A stretch of 64,000 nucleotides of DNA from Nonlabens spongiae (GCF_002117125.1 NZ_CP019344.1:3224501-3288500), one strand, 5' to 3'. Positions 35,226-44,640 are shown, numbered from the stretch's first letter. A program made the numbers and translations. The notes: generated from the sequence alone by a model not told the origin.

Positions 35226-36229
35226 GATTTTCTATAAATTTTTAAAACATCATTCTCGATGATTTCTCTTGTGTGTAGTAGAAACTTCCCACTAAGTTTT
35301 GGCGTTTGAACGCCCTCATGGAATAAAACCTCTGTCCCCATAAACTGATAAGCCTCGTCCCACATTCCCTTATCGATAAACTCTTGAATCGTTTTTACAC
35401 CTCCCTCAATAATAACCGACTGAATACCATTCTGAAATAAATCTGATAGAATTCCATCTACTTCTCTTGTTTTGCGATTGAGAATAAGAGTTTGTGCCTC
35501 ATTACTGAATACCGCGCTGTCTTTTGATAAATTTTCCAAAGAATCTAGTACAACACGGGTGGGATGAAAACCTTTCCAAGATCTGCAGGTAAGCGACGGA
35601 TTGTCGTCTATCACCGTTTTTGCTCCTACCAGAATCGCCTGTTCCTGAGCCCTAAGTTTATGCGCTCGTTGCTTACTGTAAGAATTAGTAATCCAGACAG
35701 GGGATCTATCGAGCTTTTTTAAAGGTGCGATGTATCCATCGCTCGTTTCGGCCCATTTGAGAATGACATACGGCCTTCGTTTGCGATGATAAGTAAAGAA
35801 TCTTCTGTTAAGCTCTTTACACTCATTTGATAGAACTCCTATAATGCATTTAATTCCTGCAGACTCTAGCAATTTAACGCCGCGACCTGCAACCTTGTCG
35901 TGCGGGTCCAGCGTGCCTATTACCACTTTCTTAAATCCTTTTTTAATAATCATGCTGGCGCAAGGAGGCGTCTTCCCAGTATGTGAGCAAGGTTCCAGAT
36001 TGACGTAGATTGTGGCATCTGAGAAATCGCTATGACCTTTGTTCTCTGCATTGAGAACAGCATTCACTTCGGCATGGGGTTGCCCTGATTGATAATGCCA
36101 GCCTTCTCCTATTATTTTATTTTCAGAATTGAATATAACGCTTCCTACAAGAGGGTTGGGATACGTAGTGCCCAGACCATTTTTTGCAAGTTCTAGGCAC
36201 CGCTGCATGTATTTTTCATGATGCTGCAT
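35222..36229 (-). CDS. ribD: Riboflavin biosynthesis deaminase/reductase
   Basis: The 335-residue bifunctional protein has the deaminase zinc site HAEVNAV and PCSHTGKTPPC in the first half, and the reductase domain in the second (VILKWAETSDGYIAP, ILVGAKTVIDDNPSLTCR, VIIEGGVKT). It carries out two steps from GTP-derived pyrimidine to riboflavin precursor. The gene stands apart from other rib genes. An FMN riboswitch was looked for upstream and not seen. Confidence 0.95.
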   Translation of the reverse strand: MQHHEKYMQRCLELAKNGLGTTYPNPLVGSVIFNSENKIIGEGWHYQSGQPHAEVNAVLNAENKGHSDFSDATIYVNLEPCSHTGKTPPCASMIIKKGFKKVVIGTLDPHDKVAGRGVKLLESAGIKCIIGVLSNECKELNRRFFTYHRKRRPYVILKWAETSDGYIAPLKKLDRSPVWITNSYSKQRAHKLRAQEQAILVGAKTVIDDNPSLTCRSWKGFHPTRVVLDSLENLSKDSAVFSNEAQTLILNRKTREVDGILSDLFQNGIQSVIIEGGVKTIQEFIDKGMWDEAYQFMGTEVLFHEGVQTPKLSGKFLLHTREIIENDVLKIYRKS

Positions 36230-36320
36230 CAGGCAAATTTAGAATGAAGCAGTTGAATTAGACTTACAATGATCTTAATTTCAAACTTCTATTGATATAA
36301 AAATTATGTAATTTGACCTC

Positions 36321-37589
36321 ATGCGCGAGGACTTTATTCATTACCTGTGGAAGTTCAAAAAACTGAACGGTCTAGAATTGTTGACCACGACTGGAAAACG
36401 CATTGTGATTAAATCGCTGGGTCAGCATAACCACCATTCAGGACCTGATTTTTTTAATGGTCGCTTGAGTATAGATGGTCAGGAATGGGCAGGGAATATA
36501 GAAATGCATTTGAAGGCGAGCGACTGGTTTCTTCACGGTCACGATGATGATCCAGCCTATAATAATGTGATCCTGCACGTGGTCTGGACACATGACGCAG
36601 ATATTGCTACGCGCGACGGGCTTAAAATTCCTGTTCTAGAAGTCTCCAGATACGTCGATCCTGATTTGTTGAAATCCTACCAAAATCTATTCAAGGTAAA
36701 GCAGCAACAATTTATCAATTGCGAAAATAGTATTCCTCAAATTAATCCGTTTAAAATTTCTCAGTGGAAAGAGAAGCTTTTTATTGAACGATTGGAGCAA
36801 AAATCGCTACGCATATCAAAGTTGCTAGAGAGAAACACTGGCGACTGGGAGGCAACTTTTTTGCAGTTGCTTGCACGTAGTTTTGGCACAAAGGTTAATG
36901 CTGATGCTTTTGAGCAGACTGCGCGCAGCATGGCACCATCGGTCGTGCGCAAACTTGCAAAGGATGCGTTTCAGCTTGAATCTACCTTGCTTGGGCAGGC
37001 TGGTTTGCTAGAAAAAGATACTGAAGATCAATACATGGTGGATTGTAGGAGAGAGTACGCTTTCGCGAAAGCGAAACACTCCTTAAAACCCATCGACACG
37101 GCCATGAAATTCTTCAGGATTCGGCCGGTAAATTATCCTACGATCAGACTCTCCCAACTCGCAAGGTTATATCATTTTAACCCTTTACTATTTGGTGAGG
37201 TGTTGCTCTGTAAGAATCTTGATGAGCTTTACGATTTGTTCAATGTTAAAGCAAGCTCTTACTGGGATGATCATCACGTTTTTGGCAAGCAGTCAAAGAA
37301 TCGGGAGAAATATTTGTCCAGAGATTTTGTGGATCTTCTCATTATCAACTGTGTCGTACCGATAAAGTTTGCTTATGCGCAGTATGAGGGTAAGGATAAT
37401 GTTGAAGACCTCATGGAGTTACTCTCAGTGCTCAAACCAGAGAACAATACCATAGTAGAAGGATTCATGCGCTTGATTACTGTGGATAACGCCGTGGACA
37501 GTCAGGCTGTTCTACAATTGAAGCCTAATTACTGTGACGTGAATAAGTGTCTCTCTTGTGATATAGGAGTTGGTCTATTACGAGGCTAG
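36321..37589 (+). CDS. DUF2851 family protein
   Basis: The 422-residue soluble protein begins MREDFIHYLWKFKKL and has the family segments HHSGPDFFNGRLSIDGQEWAG-type and GNIEMHLKASDW, plus a Cys cluster near the end (CDVNKCLSCDIG) that may bind metal. Function is unknown. Residues 247-251 (AFAKA, in REYAFAKAKH) come from a perfect core palindrome (37058-37073). Confidence 0.85.
   Translation: MREDFIHYLWKFKKLNGLELLTTTGKRIVIKSLGQHNHHSGPDFFNGRLSIDGQEWAGNIEMHLKASDWFLHGHDDDPAYNNVILHVVWTHDADIATRDGLKIPVLEVSRYVDPDLLKSYQNLFKVKQQQFINCENSIPQINPFKISQWKEKLFIERLEQKSLRISKLLERNTGDWEATFLQLLARSFGTKVNADAFEQTARSMAPSVVRKLAKDAFQLESTLLGQAGLLEKDTEDQYMVDCRREYAFAKAKHSLKPIDTAMKFFRIRPVNYPTIRLSQLARLYHFNPLLFGEVLLCKNLDELYDLFNVKASSYWDDHHVFGKQSKNREKYLSRDFVDLLIINCVVPIKFAYAQYEGKDNVEDLMELLSVLKPENNTIVEGFMRLITVDNAVDSQAVLQLKPNYCDVNKCLSCDIGVGLLRG
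37058..37073. repeat. Core palindrome inside the DUF2851 gene
   Basis: Perfect copy read in the AFAKA frame. Confidence 0.9.
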
Positions 37590-37621
37590 AAGTATATTTG
37601 ATTAATAAACCACACGGTAAA

Positions 37622-37849
37622 ATGAGTATTGTAACAAATTTGCGCCATTATATGGAGAAGTATGGCTTCTACGTCTCTACCCGTCTGGCAGATCGTATGG
37701 GAATCAAGGCTCGCAACGTGCGCATTACTTTTATTTACTTTACGTTTGCCACATTAGGGGCTGGATTTGCCATTTATCTGATAATAGCGTTTTGGCTGAA
37801 GTTAAAAGATTTGATCTACGTAAAGCGCAGTTCTGTTTTTGACCTATAA
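37622..37849 (+). CDS. PspC domain protein
   Basis: The ATG at 37622 gives 75 residues; a TTG at 37598 is less likely. The PspC pattern is visible: GFYVSTRLADRMGIKARNVR followed by one hydrophobic helix (about residues 40-62). Proteins of this kind are thought to act in envelope stress. It is ten bases before the potassium-channel gene. Confidence 0.75.
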   Translation: MSIVTNLRHYMEKYGFYVSTRLADRMGIKARNVRITFIYFTFATLGAGFAIYLIIAFWLKLKDLIYVKRSSVFDL

Positions 37850-37858
37850 GATTGTCTT

Positions 37859-38869
37859 GTGAGTAGAAAGATCAAAATTGCAGCTCTACTGGTGCTAACA
37901 GTGTTGATTACCGGTGTGGTAGGATTCAGGATTACGATGGATCTATCATGGGTCGATGCACTCTACATGACGGTGATAACGGTAACTACTGTAGGGTATC
38001 GTGAAATTAACGATCCCACTCCAGAAGCTAAGATTTTTACAATACTCCTCATCTCGATAAGTGTAGTGATAGTGGGTTATGCAGTCTCAGTGATCACAGA
38101 ATTTTTGCTTTCAAAAAATAACGCCGAAGAAATAAGACGGAAGCGCTCTGAAAAACATCTTAAGAATATGAAGAACCACATCATTGTCTGCGGTTATGGA
38201 CGTAATGGAAAACAAGCTGTTCAAAAACTGCTGGATTACAAAAAAGATTTTATCATCGTAGAACAAGATCAACAAGTGATTGACGATTGTGGGCTGGATC
38301 AGGTGAATTTCATCAGAGGGAACGCAAATGAAGACGAGGTACTCATTAAAGCGGGCATAGAAAAATCTTCAACCCTTATCACAGCTCTACCTGAAGATGC
38401 TGATAATCTTTTTATAGTTCTGAGTGCTCGACAGCTCAATAAGGATTTAAAAATCATATCACGCGCCACGGAAGATACCTCATATAAAAAATTAAAACTT
38501 GCAGGAGCTGATAATGTAATCCTACCCGATACCATAGGAGGTCAGCACATGGCGTCGTTGATTGTTAGCCCAGATTTGATTGAATTTTGGGATCAATTGT
38601 CATACGGTGGGAGTGAAGGTGTGAATTTAGAGCAAGTGAGTTTTGAGCAAATGTTTGATGAGCAGCGAGAGTGTTCCATTCTTGATCTTAACATGCGTCA
38701 AAAAACAGGTTGCACCATCATAGGTTACAAATCTCCAGATGGAGAATATATCGTGAATCCAGACCCTTCCCAAAAACTTACTCAAGGATCTAAAATCATC
38801 GTTGTAGGAAATACTGATCAGATACAGCAGTTACAGCGTGCATACCGTATTAACACTGAGGTAACATAA
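37859..38869 (+). CDS. Two-helix potassium channel with RCK (TrkA-N/C) domains
   Basis: The 336-residue protein (GTG start) has a membrane helix at residues 5-24, a pore loop, a second helix at about 58-82, an RCK_N domain (IIVCGYGRNGKQAVQ) and an RCK_C domain at the end. The selectivity filter reads TTVGYREI where most potassium channels have TVGYGD; this GYRE form also occurs in other bacterial channels, but ion choice should not be assumed. The RCK domain should bind a nucleotide. Confidence 0.88.
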   Translation: MSRKIKIAALLVLTVLITGVVGFRITMDLSWVDALYMTVITVTTVGYREINDPTPEAKIFTILLISISVVIVGYAVSVITEFLLSKNNAEEIRRKRSEKHLKNMKNHIIVCGYGRNGKQAVQKLLDYKKDFIIVEQDQQVIDDCGLDQVNFIRGNANEDEVLIKAGIEKSSTLITALPEDADNLFIVLSARQLNKDLKIISRATEDTSYKKLKLAGADNVILPDTIGGQHMASLIVSPDLIEFWDQLSYGGSEGVNLEQVSFEQMFDEQRECSILDLNMRQKTGCTIIGYKSPDGEYIVNPDPSQKLTQGSKIIVVGNTDQIQQLQRAYRINTEVT

Positions 38870-38936
38870 ACGTTAACAAAACTTTCAAAAGGCATTTTTT
38901 TGTTGCATATTGCCAATTCAAAATTTTAGATTCATA

Positions 38937-41003
38937 ATGAAGAAGATATTTCTATTAAGTTGTTTTGCACTTTTATCTGCAGTTGGCTTGGCTCAAGAGC
39001 TTGACCTTGAAGCAGTTGTGTCAAATCCTTCAAATGAAATAAATGATGGTGTTGTTGAGGTAAAGGTTTCTGGCGGACAAGCACCTTATACCTATAAGTG
39101 GTCTAACCAAGCAACTTCTTTAAAATCCGCTAAAGCAGAAGAATTAACGGAAGGAATCGATTATACCGTTATTGTTACTGATTCACAAGGTGAATCTGCT
39201 ACAGGTGTTTATAGGGTCGGTGCTGAAAGTATCCCAGAAATATTCAATGGTACAGCGGTACCTGCCGTTCAGGGTCTAGGGAGTATTTTGTTTTGGGACC
39301 CGTTTTCGGCCATAGGGATTTATGATCCAGTAATCTATGCAGAACAAAAGAATATACCCGTTCCAGGATGGGAAGCAGGTACTGAAGATAAATACACGCT
39401 GCAAAAATGGCTTGTAGCCGATGGGAAAAAAGTAACTAAAGGTCAACCTATCGCTGTAATTACTACTAACGGCTCTAATGAAACGACCATCGAGTCACTA
39501 GCTAAGGGAACGTTGATCCACAATACTGCTGAGGGAGAAGTCATCTATGACGGTAAAGATACCGCTGACTTAATTGAGCGCGGTGCCCACTTTCTTGCAA
39601 GTGTAGAATATGATGAAAAAATTCCTATCGTTCACCCTAATGGAGATCCTGTAACTAAGCCGATCTTTTTTATTGTAGTGTGGCTCGTTCTGGGAGCTAC
39701 GTTCTTTACTATTAGAATGGGCTTCATCAATCTAAGAGGATTTAAACACAGTTTTGATCTTGCTCGCGGAAAGTTTGATGATCCTAATGCTCCTGGTCAA
39801 GTAACGCATTTTCAAGCTTTGGCTACTGCTGTTTCAGGAACCGTAGGTTTAGGAAATATTGCGGGTGTCGCCGTAGCAATATCGGTAGGTGGTGCCGGAG
39901 CGACATTCTGGATGATTATTGCTGGTCTTTTAGGTATGTCGTCAAAGTTTGTAGAGTGTACGCTTGGGGTTAAGTATCGTAAGATATTACCTGATGGGCG
40001 CGTTTTCGGTGGGCCTATGAACTATTTGAGAGATGGACTTTCTGCTCAAGGAAAAGGAAACTTAGGTAAAGCGCTTGCTGTATTGTTTGCCATTCTCGCG
40101 GTAGGAGCATCCTTCGGTGGAGGAAATATGTTCCAGGCTAATCAATCTTTTGAGCAGTTAGAATCACAATTCCCAGTGCTCGCTGGTCAAGGTGTCTGGT
40201 TTGGTGTCATCACGGCAGTGTTAGTAGGTGTAGTTATCATCGGTGGAATTCAAAGTATTGCCAAGGTTACAGGTAAGGTCGTACCCATCATGGCCGGAAC
40301 ATATATTGTTGCCGCTCTAGTAGTTATTATTATCAACATAGAAAATGTAGGACCGGCACTAGAAGCTATATACGACGGAGCTTTCAGTCCATCTGCCTTA
40401 AAAGGTGGTGTGATAGGAGTTTTAATAACAGGATTTAGAAGGGCAGCCTTCTCAAATGAGGCGGGTGTAGGTTCTGCCGCAATCGCACACAGTGCTGCAA
40501 AAACAAACCATCCGGTTTCTGAAGGTTTTGTGGCGCTATTAGAGCCGTTCATCGACACGGTAGTGGTTTGCACACTTACAGCCTTAGTATTGATTTTTAC
40601 AGGAATGCATGAAGTTCAAGGTATGGGTGGCGCAGAGCTTACCAGTACGGCTTTCGGTAGCGTGATTTCTTGGTTCCCGTATGTTCTCGCCATTGCCGTA
40701 TTCCTTTTTGCATTTTCAACCATGATCAGTTGGTCTTACTACGGTATGCGTGCATGGACTTACTTATTCGGTAAAAGCAAAAAGTCTGAGTTGATCTATA
40801 AATTGATTTTCTTAGTGTTTGTAGTGGTAGGAGCTAGTGTAAGTCTAGGAGCAGTTCTAGATTTCTCAGATATGATGATACTAGCCATGTCGTTCCCTAA
40901 CATAATTGGATTATTGTTGATGTCTGGTGAGGTGCGCAGAGATTTGAGAGAGTACATGCGCAAGCTCAGAGCTGGAGAACTTGGTCTGAAAAAAGCTGCA
41001 TAA
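38937..41003 (+). CDS. AGCS-type sodium:alanine symporter with SprB-like and lipoyl-like N-terminal domains
   Basis: From the ATG at 38937 the product has 688 residues. A signal peptide ([17 protein letters not shown]) is followed by one SprB-like repeat ([14 protein letters not shown]...[10 protein letters not shown], about residues 25-95), a hammerhead/lipoyl-like domain ([19 protein letters not shown]...[14 protein letters not shown], about 135-195), and an AGCS symporter domain from about 225 ([34 protein letters not shown]). Ordinary AGCS proteins are 450-500 residues. The extra domains should lie in the periplasm. Their purpose is unknown. Confidence 0.85.
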   Translation: MKKIFLLSCFALLSAVGLAQELDLEAVVSNPSNEINDGVVEVKVSGGQAPYTYKWSNQATSLKSAKAEELTEGIDYTVIVTDSQGESATGVYRVGAESIPEIFNGTAVPAVQGLGSILFWDPFSAIGIYDPVIYAEQKNIPVPGWEAGTEDKYTLQKWLVADGKKVTKGQPIAVITTNGSNETTIESLAKGTLIHNTAEGEVIYDGKDTADLIERGAHFLASVEYDEKIPIVHPNGDPVTKPIFFIVVWLVLGATFFTIRMGFINLRGFKHSFDLARGKFDDPNAPGQVTHFQALATAVSGTVGLGNIAGVAVAISVGGAGATFWMIIAGLLGMSSKFVECTLGVKYRKILPDGRVFGGPMNYLRDGLSAQGKGNLGKALAVLFAILAVGASFGGGNMFQANQSFEQLESQFPVLAGQGVWFGVITAVLVGVVIIGGIQSIAKVTGKVVPIMAGTYIVAALVVIIINIENVGPALEAIYDGAFSPSALKGGVIGVLITGFRRAAFSNEAGVGSAAIAHSAAKTNHPVSEGFVALLEPFIDTVVVCTLTALVLIFTGMHEVQGMGGAELTSTAFGSVISWFPYVLAIAVFLFAFSTMISWSYYGMRAWTYLFGKSKKSELIYKLIFLVFVVVGASVSLGAVLDFSDMMILAMSFPNIIGLLLMSGEVRRDLREYMRKLRAGELGLKKAA

Positions 41004-41009
41004 TTAATC

Positions 41010-41870
41010 ATGAATTTGTTTAAGTCCCTCTTTGCTTTCGATACCCGTCAGCGCAGAGGGATTTTTATTTTAATTCTACTTTTAGTAATCGTTTTAGCGG
41101 TAAGATTTTATTTTGAAAAAGATCACGATGAAACTCCTCTGGAATACTCTGTTAATGAGAAATATCAGCAAAAAATTGATTCCATTAAAAGGAGTCATGC
41201 TGCAAAAAGAGATACCATTTATCCTTTTAATCCTAATTACATCACAGACTATCGCGGGTATAAACTGGGATTGAGTCTAGAAGAGCTGGATCGATTGTCT
41301 CGCTTTCGCGAAAGCGGAAAATTCATCAACAGTCCCGCCCAGTTCCAGCAAGTGACACAGGTAAGCGATCAATGGCTGGACAGCATCTCGCCTTATTTTA
41401 AGTTCCCTGCTTGGGTAAACAACAGGAATCGCAATAAGTATAAAACTGGAAACCCGAGCAAACCCTCAAAACCTCAGGACCTGAACAAAGCCACTGCTGA
41501 TCAACTTAAAGAAGTCTATGGAATAGGTCCCGCACTTTCCAAGAGAATCATTGAAGAAAGATCACGACTGGGCGGGTTTATTGATATAAAACAAATGCGT
41601 ACTATATATGGCCTAACCGATTCCACCACAACCAGGATCATGGAGAAATTCTACATTTCAAAGAATTCAAATGTGAAGTTGATCGCTCTAAATCAGGCTA
41701 CTAAAGACGAGCTGTTAAGCATTCCCTATTTTAACGACTATCTGGTTAATGAATTAATCAAGCAACGCACGTTGAGAGATGGTTTTAACTCATGGGATGA
41801 AGTGATGCTGACTTCCCGATTTCCAGAGGAAAAATTGCCTTTAATTCAGCTATATTTGACGCTTGATTAA
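41010..41870 (+). CDS. Helix-hairpin-helix (ComEA-like) protein
   Basis: The 286-residue protein has one membrane helix (residues 15-33) and several helix-hairpin-helix segments, the clearest being LNKATADQLKEVYGIGPALSKRI near residue 155. This is the long ComEA-like form of Bacteroidetes, possibly DNA-binding in the periplasm. Residues 98-102 (RFRES) come from a perfect core palindrome inside an HhH-like repeat. It begins seven bases after the symporter gene. Confidence 0.85.
   Translation: MNLFKSLFAFDTRQRRGIFILILLLVIVLAVRFYFEKDHDETPLEYSVNEKYQQKIDSIKRSHAAKRDTIYPFNPNYITDYRGYKLGLSLEELDRLSRFRESGKFINSPAQFQQVTQVSDQWLDSISPYFKFPAWVNNRNRNKYKTGNPSKPSKPQDLNKATADQLKEVYGIGPALSKRIIEERSRLGGFIDIKQMRTIYGLTDSTTTRIMEKFYISKNSNVKLIALNQATKDELLSIPYFNDYLVNELIKQRTLRDGFNSWDEVMLTSRFPEEKLPLIQLYLTLD
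41301..41316. repeat. Core palindrome inside the helix-hairpin-helix gene
   Basis: Perfect copy read in the RFRES frame (LSRFRESGKF). Confidence 0.9.
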
Positions 41871-41887
41871 AATTACGAAATCGTTAT

Positions 41888-43057
41888 ATGTATTCAAAAT
41901 ATTTTACCGAAGAGCACAACGTGTTCAGAGAGAGTTTTAGAGAGTTTTTAAACAAAGAAGTTGTTCCGCACGTAGACCGTTGGGAAGAAACCGGTCAGAT
42001 AGACCGTGAGATTTTCCGAAAGATGGGGGAGATGGGCTACTTTGCTCTTTACTATCCTGAGGCATATGGTGGTCTTGATCTAGACTTTTTCTATACGGTT
42101 ATATTTCTTGAAGAAATGCAACGTATCAACTCAGGTGGATTTGCAGCAGCGATGTGGGTGCAGGCATTTCTAGGTGCACAACATTTACTAAAAGAAGGAG
42201 ACGAGCGTATCAAGCAAGAGTACCTTGTCCCTACGTTAACTGGTGAAAAGATAGGTTGTCTTGCCATTACCGAACCTTTTGGCGGTAGTGATGTTGCGGG
42301 AATGCGCACCACGGCGGTAAAAGAAGGTGACCATTATATTATCAATGGTTCAAAGACCTTTATTACAAACGGTGTTTATTCTGATTATCTAGTAGTTGCT
42401 GCAAAAACAAATCCTGAAGCTAAAGGGCGAGGAATTTCCATCTTTGTAATGGATCGTGATACCCCAGGTATCAGCGCTACAAAACTGAACAAACTGGGCT
42501 GGAGAGCTAGCGACACCGGTGAGATAGGTTTTGACAATGTGAAGATACCTGCTGAGAACCTTATGGGTAAAGAGGGAAAAGGGTTCCCTTATATCATGCA
42601 GCACTTTGCGCTGGAACGTCTAATCATGGGAATCAACGCACACGCTCGAGCAGAATATGCCATCGAGTATACTATTGAATATATGAAGGAGCGTACGGCT
42701 TTTGGCCAATCGCTTAACAAGTTCCAGGCATTACGTCACAACCTTTCTGACATGTTGAGTGAGGTAGAGATGGCAAAATGTTTCAATTACGCAATTTCAG
42801 AGGAACTGGATAAAGGCTTATATCCTGTAAAGGAGGCCAGCATGTCAAAATTGCTTTCCACAAAAATTGCTGATGAAGTAATTTACAAGTGCCTACAATA
42901 TTTAGGTGGATACGGCTATATAGAAGAATATCCGCTTGCACGTATGTGGCGAGACAGTCGTCTAGGTCCTATAGGTGGTGGAACCAGCGAGATCATGCGT
43001 GAGATAATCGCAAAGATGACGCTGGATGGTAAGGATTACAAGCCTGTGGCGGGTTGA
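41888..43057 (+). CDS. Acyl-CoA dehydrogenase
   Basis: The 389-residue flavoenzyme has the ACAD signatures AITEPFGGSDVAGM (near residue 120) and QYLGGYGYIEEYPLARMWRD (near 340), and the ending RLGPIGGGTSEIMREI. The catalytic Glu lies in the ADH-type position of the second signature. It oxidises the alpha-beta bond of an acyl-CoA; the chain length cannot be inferred. It is a single gene before rpsU. Confidence 0.92.
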   Translation: MYSKYFTEEHNVFRESFREFLNKEVVPHVDRWEETGQIDREIFRKMGEMGYFALYYPEAYGGLDLDFFYTVIFLEEMQRINSGGFAAAMWVQAFLGAQHLLKEGDERIKQEYLVPTLTGEKIGCLAITEPFGGSDVAGMRTTAVKEGDHYIINGSKTFITNGVYSDYLVVAAKTNPEAKGRGISIFVMDRDTPGISATKLNKLGWRASDTGEIGFDNVKIPAENLMGKEGKGFPYIMQHFALERLIMGINAHARAEYAIEYTIEYMKERTAFGQSLNKFQALRHNLSDMLSEVEMAKCFNYAISEELDKGLYPVKEASMSKLLSTKIADEVIYKCLQYLGGYGYIEEYPLARMWRDSRLGPIGGGTSEIMREIIAKMTLDGKDYKPVAG

Positions 43058-43068
43058 TTTGAAAATTC

Positions 43069-43084
43069 CGCTTTCGCGAAAGCG
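43069..43084. repeat. Core palindrome CGCTTTCGCGAAAGCG
   Basis: Perfect copy between the acyl-CoA dehydrogenase stop and the rpsU promoter, ten bases before the -33 box. Confidence 0.9.
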
Positions 43085-43093
43085 GTAAAATCA

Positions 43094-43124
43094 TTTGTAG
43101 GTTTGAAATAAAGAACTATCTTTG
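43094..43124 (+). promoter_or_regulatory. rpsU promoter
   Basis: TTTG (43094-43097), 19 bases, then TATCTTTG (43117-43124), an exact fit to the Bacteroidetes primary-sigma consensus. Confidence 0.8.
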
Positions 43125-43137
43125 CCGTCCCAAAGAG

Positions 43138-43147
43138 AGGAGGTGAT
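43138..43147 (+). promoter_or_regulatory. Strong Shine-Dalgarno sequence of rpsU
   Basis: AGGAGGTGAT is complementary to ten contiguous bases of the usual 16S rRNA 3' end and lies six bases before the ATG at 43154. Other genes in the window lack such a site. In Flavobacterium johnsoniae rpsU is known to be one of very few genes with a strong Shine-Dalgarno, used for autoregulation. Confidence 0.9.
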
Positions 43148-43153
43148 GACACT

Positions 43154-43348
43154 ATGTTAATTATACCAGTAAAGGACGGAGAAAATATCGATAGAGCTCT
43201 AAAGCGTTTCAAAAGAAAATTTGATCGTACGGGCAAAATGCGTGAGTTGCGTAGCAGACAGCAGTTTACCAAACCGTCTGTAGCAAAGAGAGCTCAAAAA
43301 ATCAAAGCTCAGTACGTCCAGCAACTACGTGACGCAGAGAACATCTAA
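43154..43348 (+). CDS. rpsU: Ribosomal protein bS21
   Basis: The 64-residue basic protein has the bS21 pattern (IDRALKRFKRKFDRTGKMRELRSRQ split across helices). In Bacteroidetes bS21 helps hide the anti-Shine-Dalgarno tail of 16S rRNA; ribosomes lacking it translate rpsU through its strong Shine-Dalgarno, forming a feedback loop. The promoter, Shine-Dalgarno and a downstream terminator are all visible. Confidence 0.96.
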   Translation: MLIIPVKDGENIDRALKRFKRKFDRTGKMRELRSRQQFTKPSVAKRAQKIKAQYVQQLRDAENI

Positions 43349-43373
43349 GTAGTCACTAGTCTTTAAATTATTT

Positions 43374-43419
43374 TGCGCTATCGTGTAAATGTTTACATTT
43401 ACCTGATAGCGCTTTTTTT
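43374..43419 (+). terminator. rpsU terminator abutting the recombinase start codon
   Basis: GCGCTATC pairs with GATAGCGC and, inside a two-base mismatch, GTAAATG pairs with CATTTAC around a TTTA loop; seven Ts follow and run directly into the ATG at 43420. Confidence 0.85.
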
Positions 43420-44304
43420 ATGTATCTAATTGAATTCATAGACTATCTCTCTTTAGAGAGGAACTATTCAAAACATACGGTTGCTGCTTATAAAAGCGAT
43501 CTCGTACAATTTTTTGAATTTTTAGATATAGAAGAGGTTGAGAGCCCTATTCTTGTAAATTACAGTATTGTTCGTGGCTGGGTCGCTACACTGCTAGAGG
43601 AGGAGCTTTCTAAACGGTCAGCCAATAGAAAAATAGCATCAATAAAGGCTTACTATAAATTTCTATTGAGTCAGGAATTAATTGAAGTGAATCCACTTTC
43701 TTCTCATAGGGGTCTCAAAGAAGATCGTCAAGTGGAAGTTCCTTTTTCAGAAGAAGAGGTCCGTACCCTTCTGGATGCTGAAGTAAATAAAGATGATTTT
43801 GAAGCTTTACGTGACCGGATCATTATTGAGTTGTTGTATGTAACTGGCATGCGTAGATCTGAGATCATCAACCTCAAAGTCCAGGATGTAGATTTTACTG
43901 GTAGAGTGATCAAGATTTTGGGAAAGCGTAACAAGGAGCGTAGAATACCGCTTTTAGGAAACGTTGCTGAGCATTTAAAACAATATCTAGAGTTAAGATC
44001 AATGGTAACCCAATCTGATATTCCAGAAATGTTGGTCACTGACAAAGGGCTCAAAATGTATCCAAATTTTGTTTATCGTAAGATAAAGTCTTACTTTAGA
44101 TCAATATCTCTTAAAGTAAAGGTCAGTCCACACATATTGCGTCACAGTTTTGCGACGCATTTATTGAACAATGGAGCTGATCTTATTTCTGTAAAAGAAT
44201 TACTGGGACATAGTAGTCTTTCATCTACACAAGTTTATACCCACATGGGAATGCAGGGTTTAAAAGAGGTTTATGGCAAGGCACATCCCAGGGCAAATAA
44301 ATAA
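43420..44304 (+). CDS. xerD: XerD-type tyrosine recombinase
   Basis: The 294-residue recombinase has the N-terminal SAM-like core-binding domain (FIDYLSLERNYSKHTVAAYKSDL-type start) and the catalytic domain with Arg in TGMRRSEI, HILRHSFATHLL, GHSSLSSTQ and nucleophile Tyr in QVYTHM. It is most likely the chromosome-dimer resolution enzyme XerC/D, judged by length and by its place among housekeeping genes. The start codon directly follows the T-run of the rpsU terminator. Confidence 0.88.
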   Translation: MYLIEFIDYLSLERNYSKHTVAAYKSDLVQFFEFLDIEEVESPILVNYSIVRGWVATLLEEELSKRSANRKIASIKAYYKFLLSQELIEVNPLSSHRGLKEDRQVEVPFSEEEVRTLLDAEVNKDDFEALRDRIIIELLYVTGMRRSEIINLKVQDVDFTGRVIKILGKRNKERRIPLLGNVAEHLKQYLELRSMVTQSDIPEMLVTDKGLKMYPNFVYRKIKSYFRSISLKVKVSPHILRHSFATHLLNNGADLISVKELLGHSSLSSTQVYTHMGMQGLKEVYGKAHPRANK

Positions 44305-44322
44305 TAACTAAAACTAACGACT

Positions 44323-44622
44323 ATGAAGGTAAACACGCAAGCAGTAAATTTTGATGCAGACATTAAACTCATCAATTTTGTTGAAAATCGTTTAGCCAAG
44401 CTGGAGCTGTTCTACAGTAAGATCATCAGTGCAGATGTGTATATGAAGGTGCAAAAAACATCAGCGCCTGAAAATAAGATCACTGAGATAAGATTATTTG
44501 TCCCAGGAGATGATATGGTAGTTAAAAAGATCTGTAAGAAATTTGAGCAATGCGTTGACGAGTGTGCCTCTTCTTTAGAAAGGCAACTGAAGAAAAGAAA
44601 AGAAAAACAAGCTGCCCGTTAA
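44323..44622 (+). CDS. hpf: Ribosome hibernation factor, HPF/RaiA type
   Basis: The 99-residue protein is a short-form HPF (VNTQAVNFDADIKLINFVENRLAKLE; ENKITEIRLFVPGDDMVVKK). Such proteins bind the 30S decoding centre in stationary phase. It lies 18 bp after the recombinase gene and is probably in its operon. Confidence 0.9.
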   Translation: MKVNTQAVNFDADIKLINFVENRLAKLELFYSKIISADVYMKVQKTSAPENKITEIRLFVPGDDMVVKKICKKFEQCVDECASSLERQLKKRKEKQAAR

Positions 44623-44640
44623 TTTTTTTTCCATTTTTGC

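Noticed and set aside
36230-36320. FMN riboswitch near ribD.
   Set aside because: The region upstream of ribD is short and AT-rich and lacks the conserved helices.
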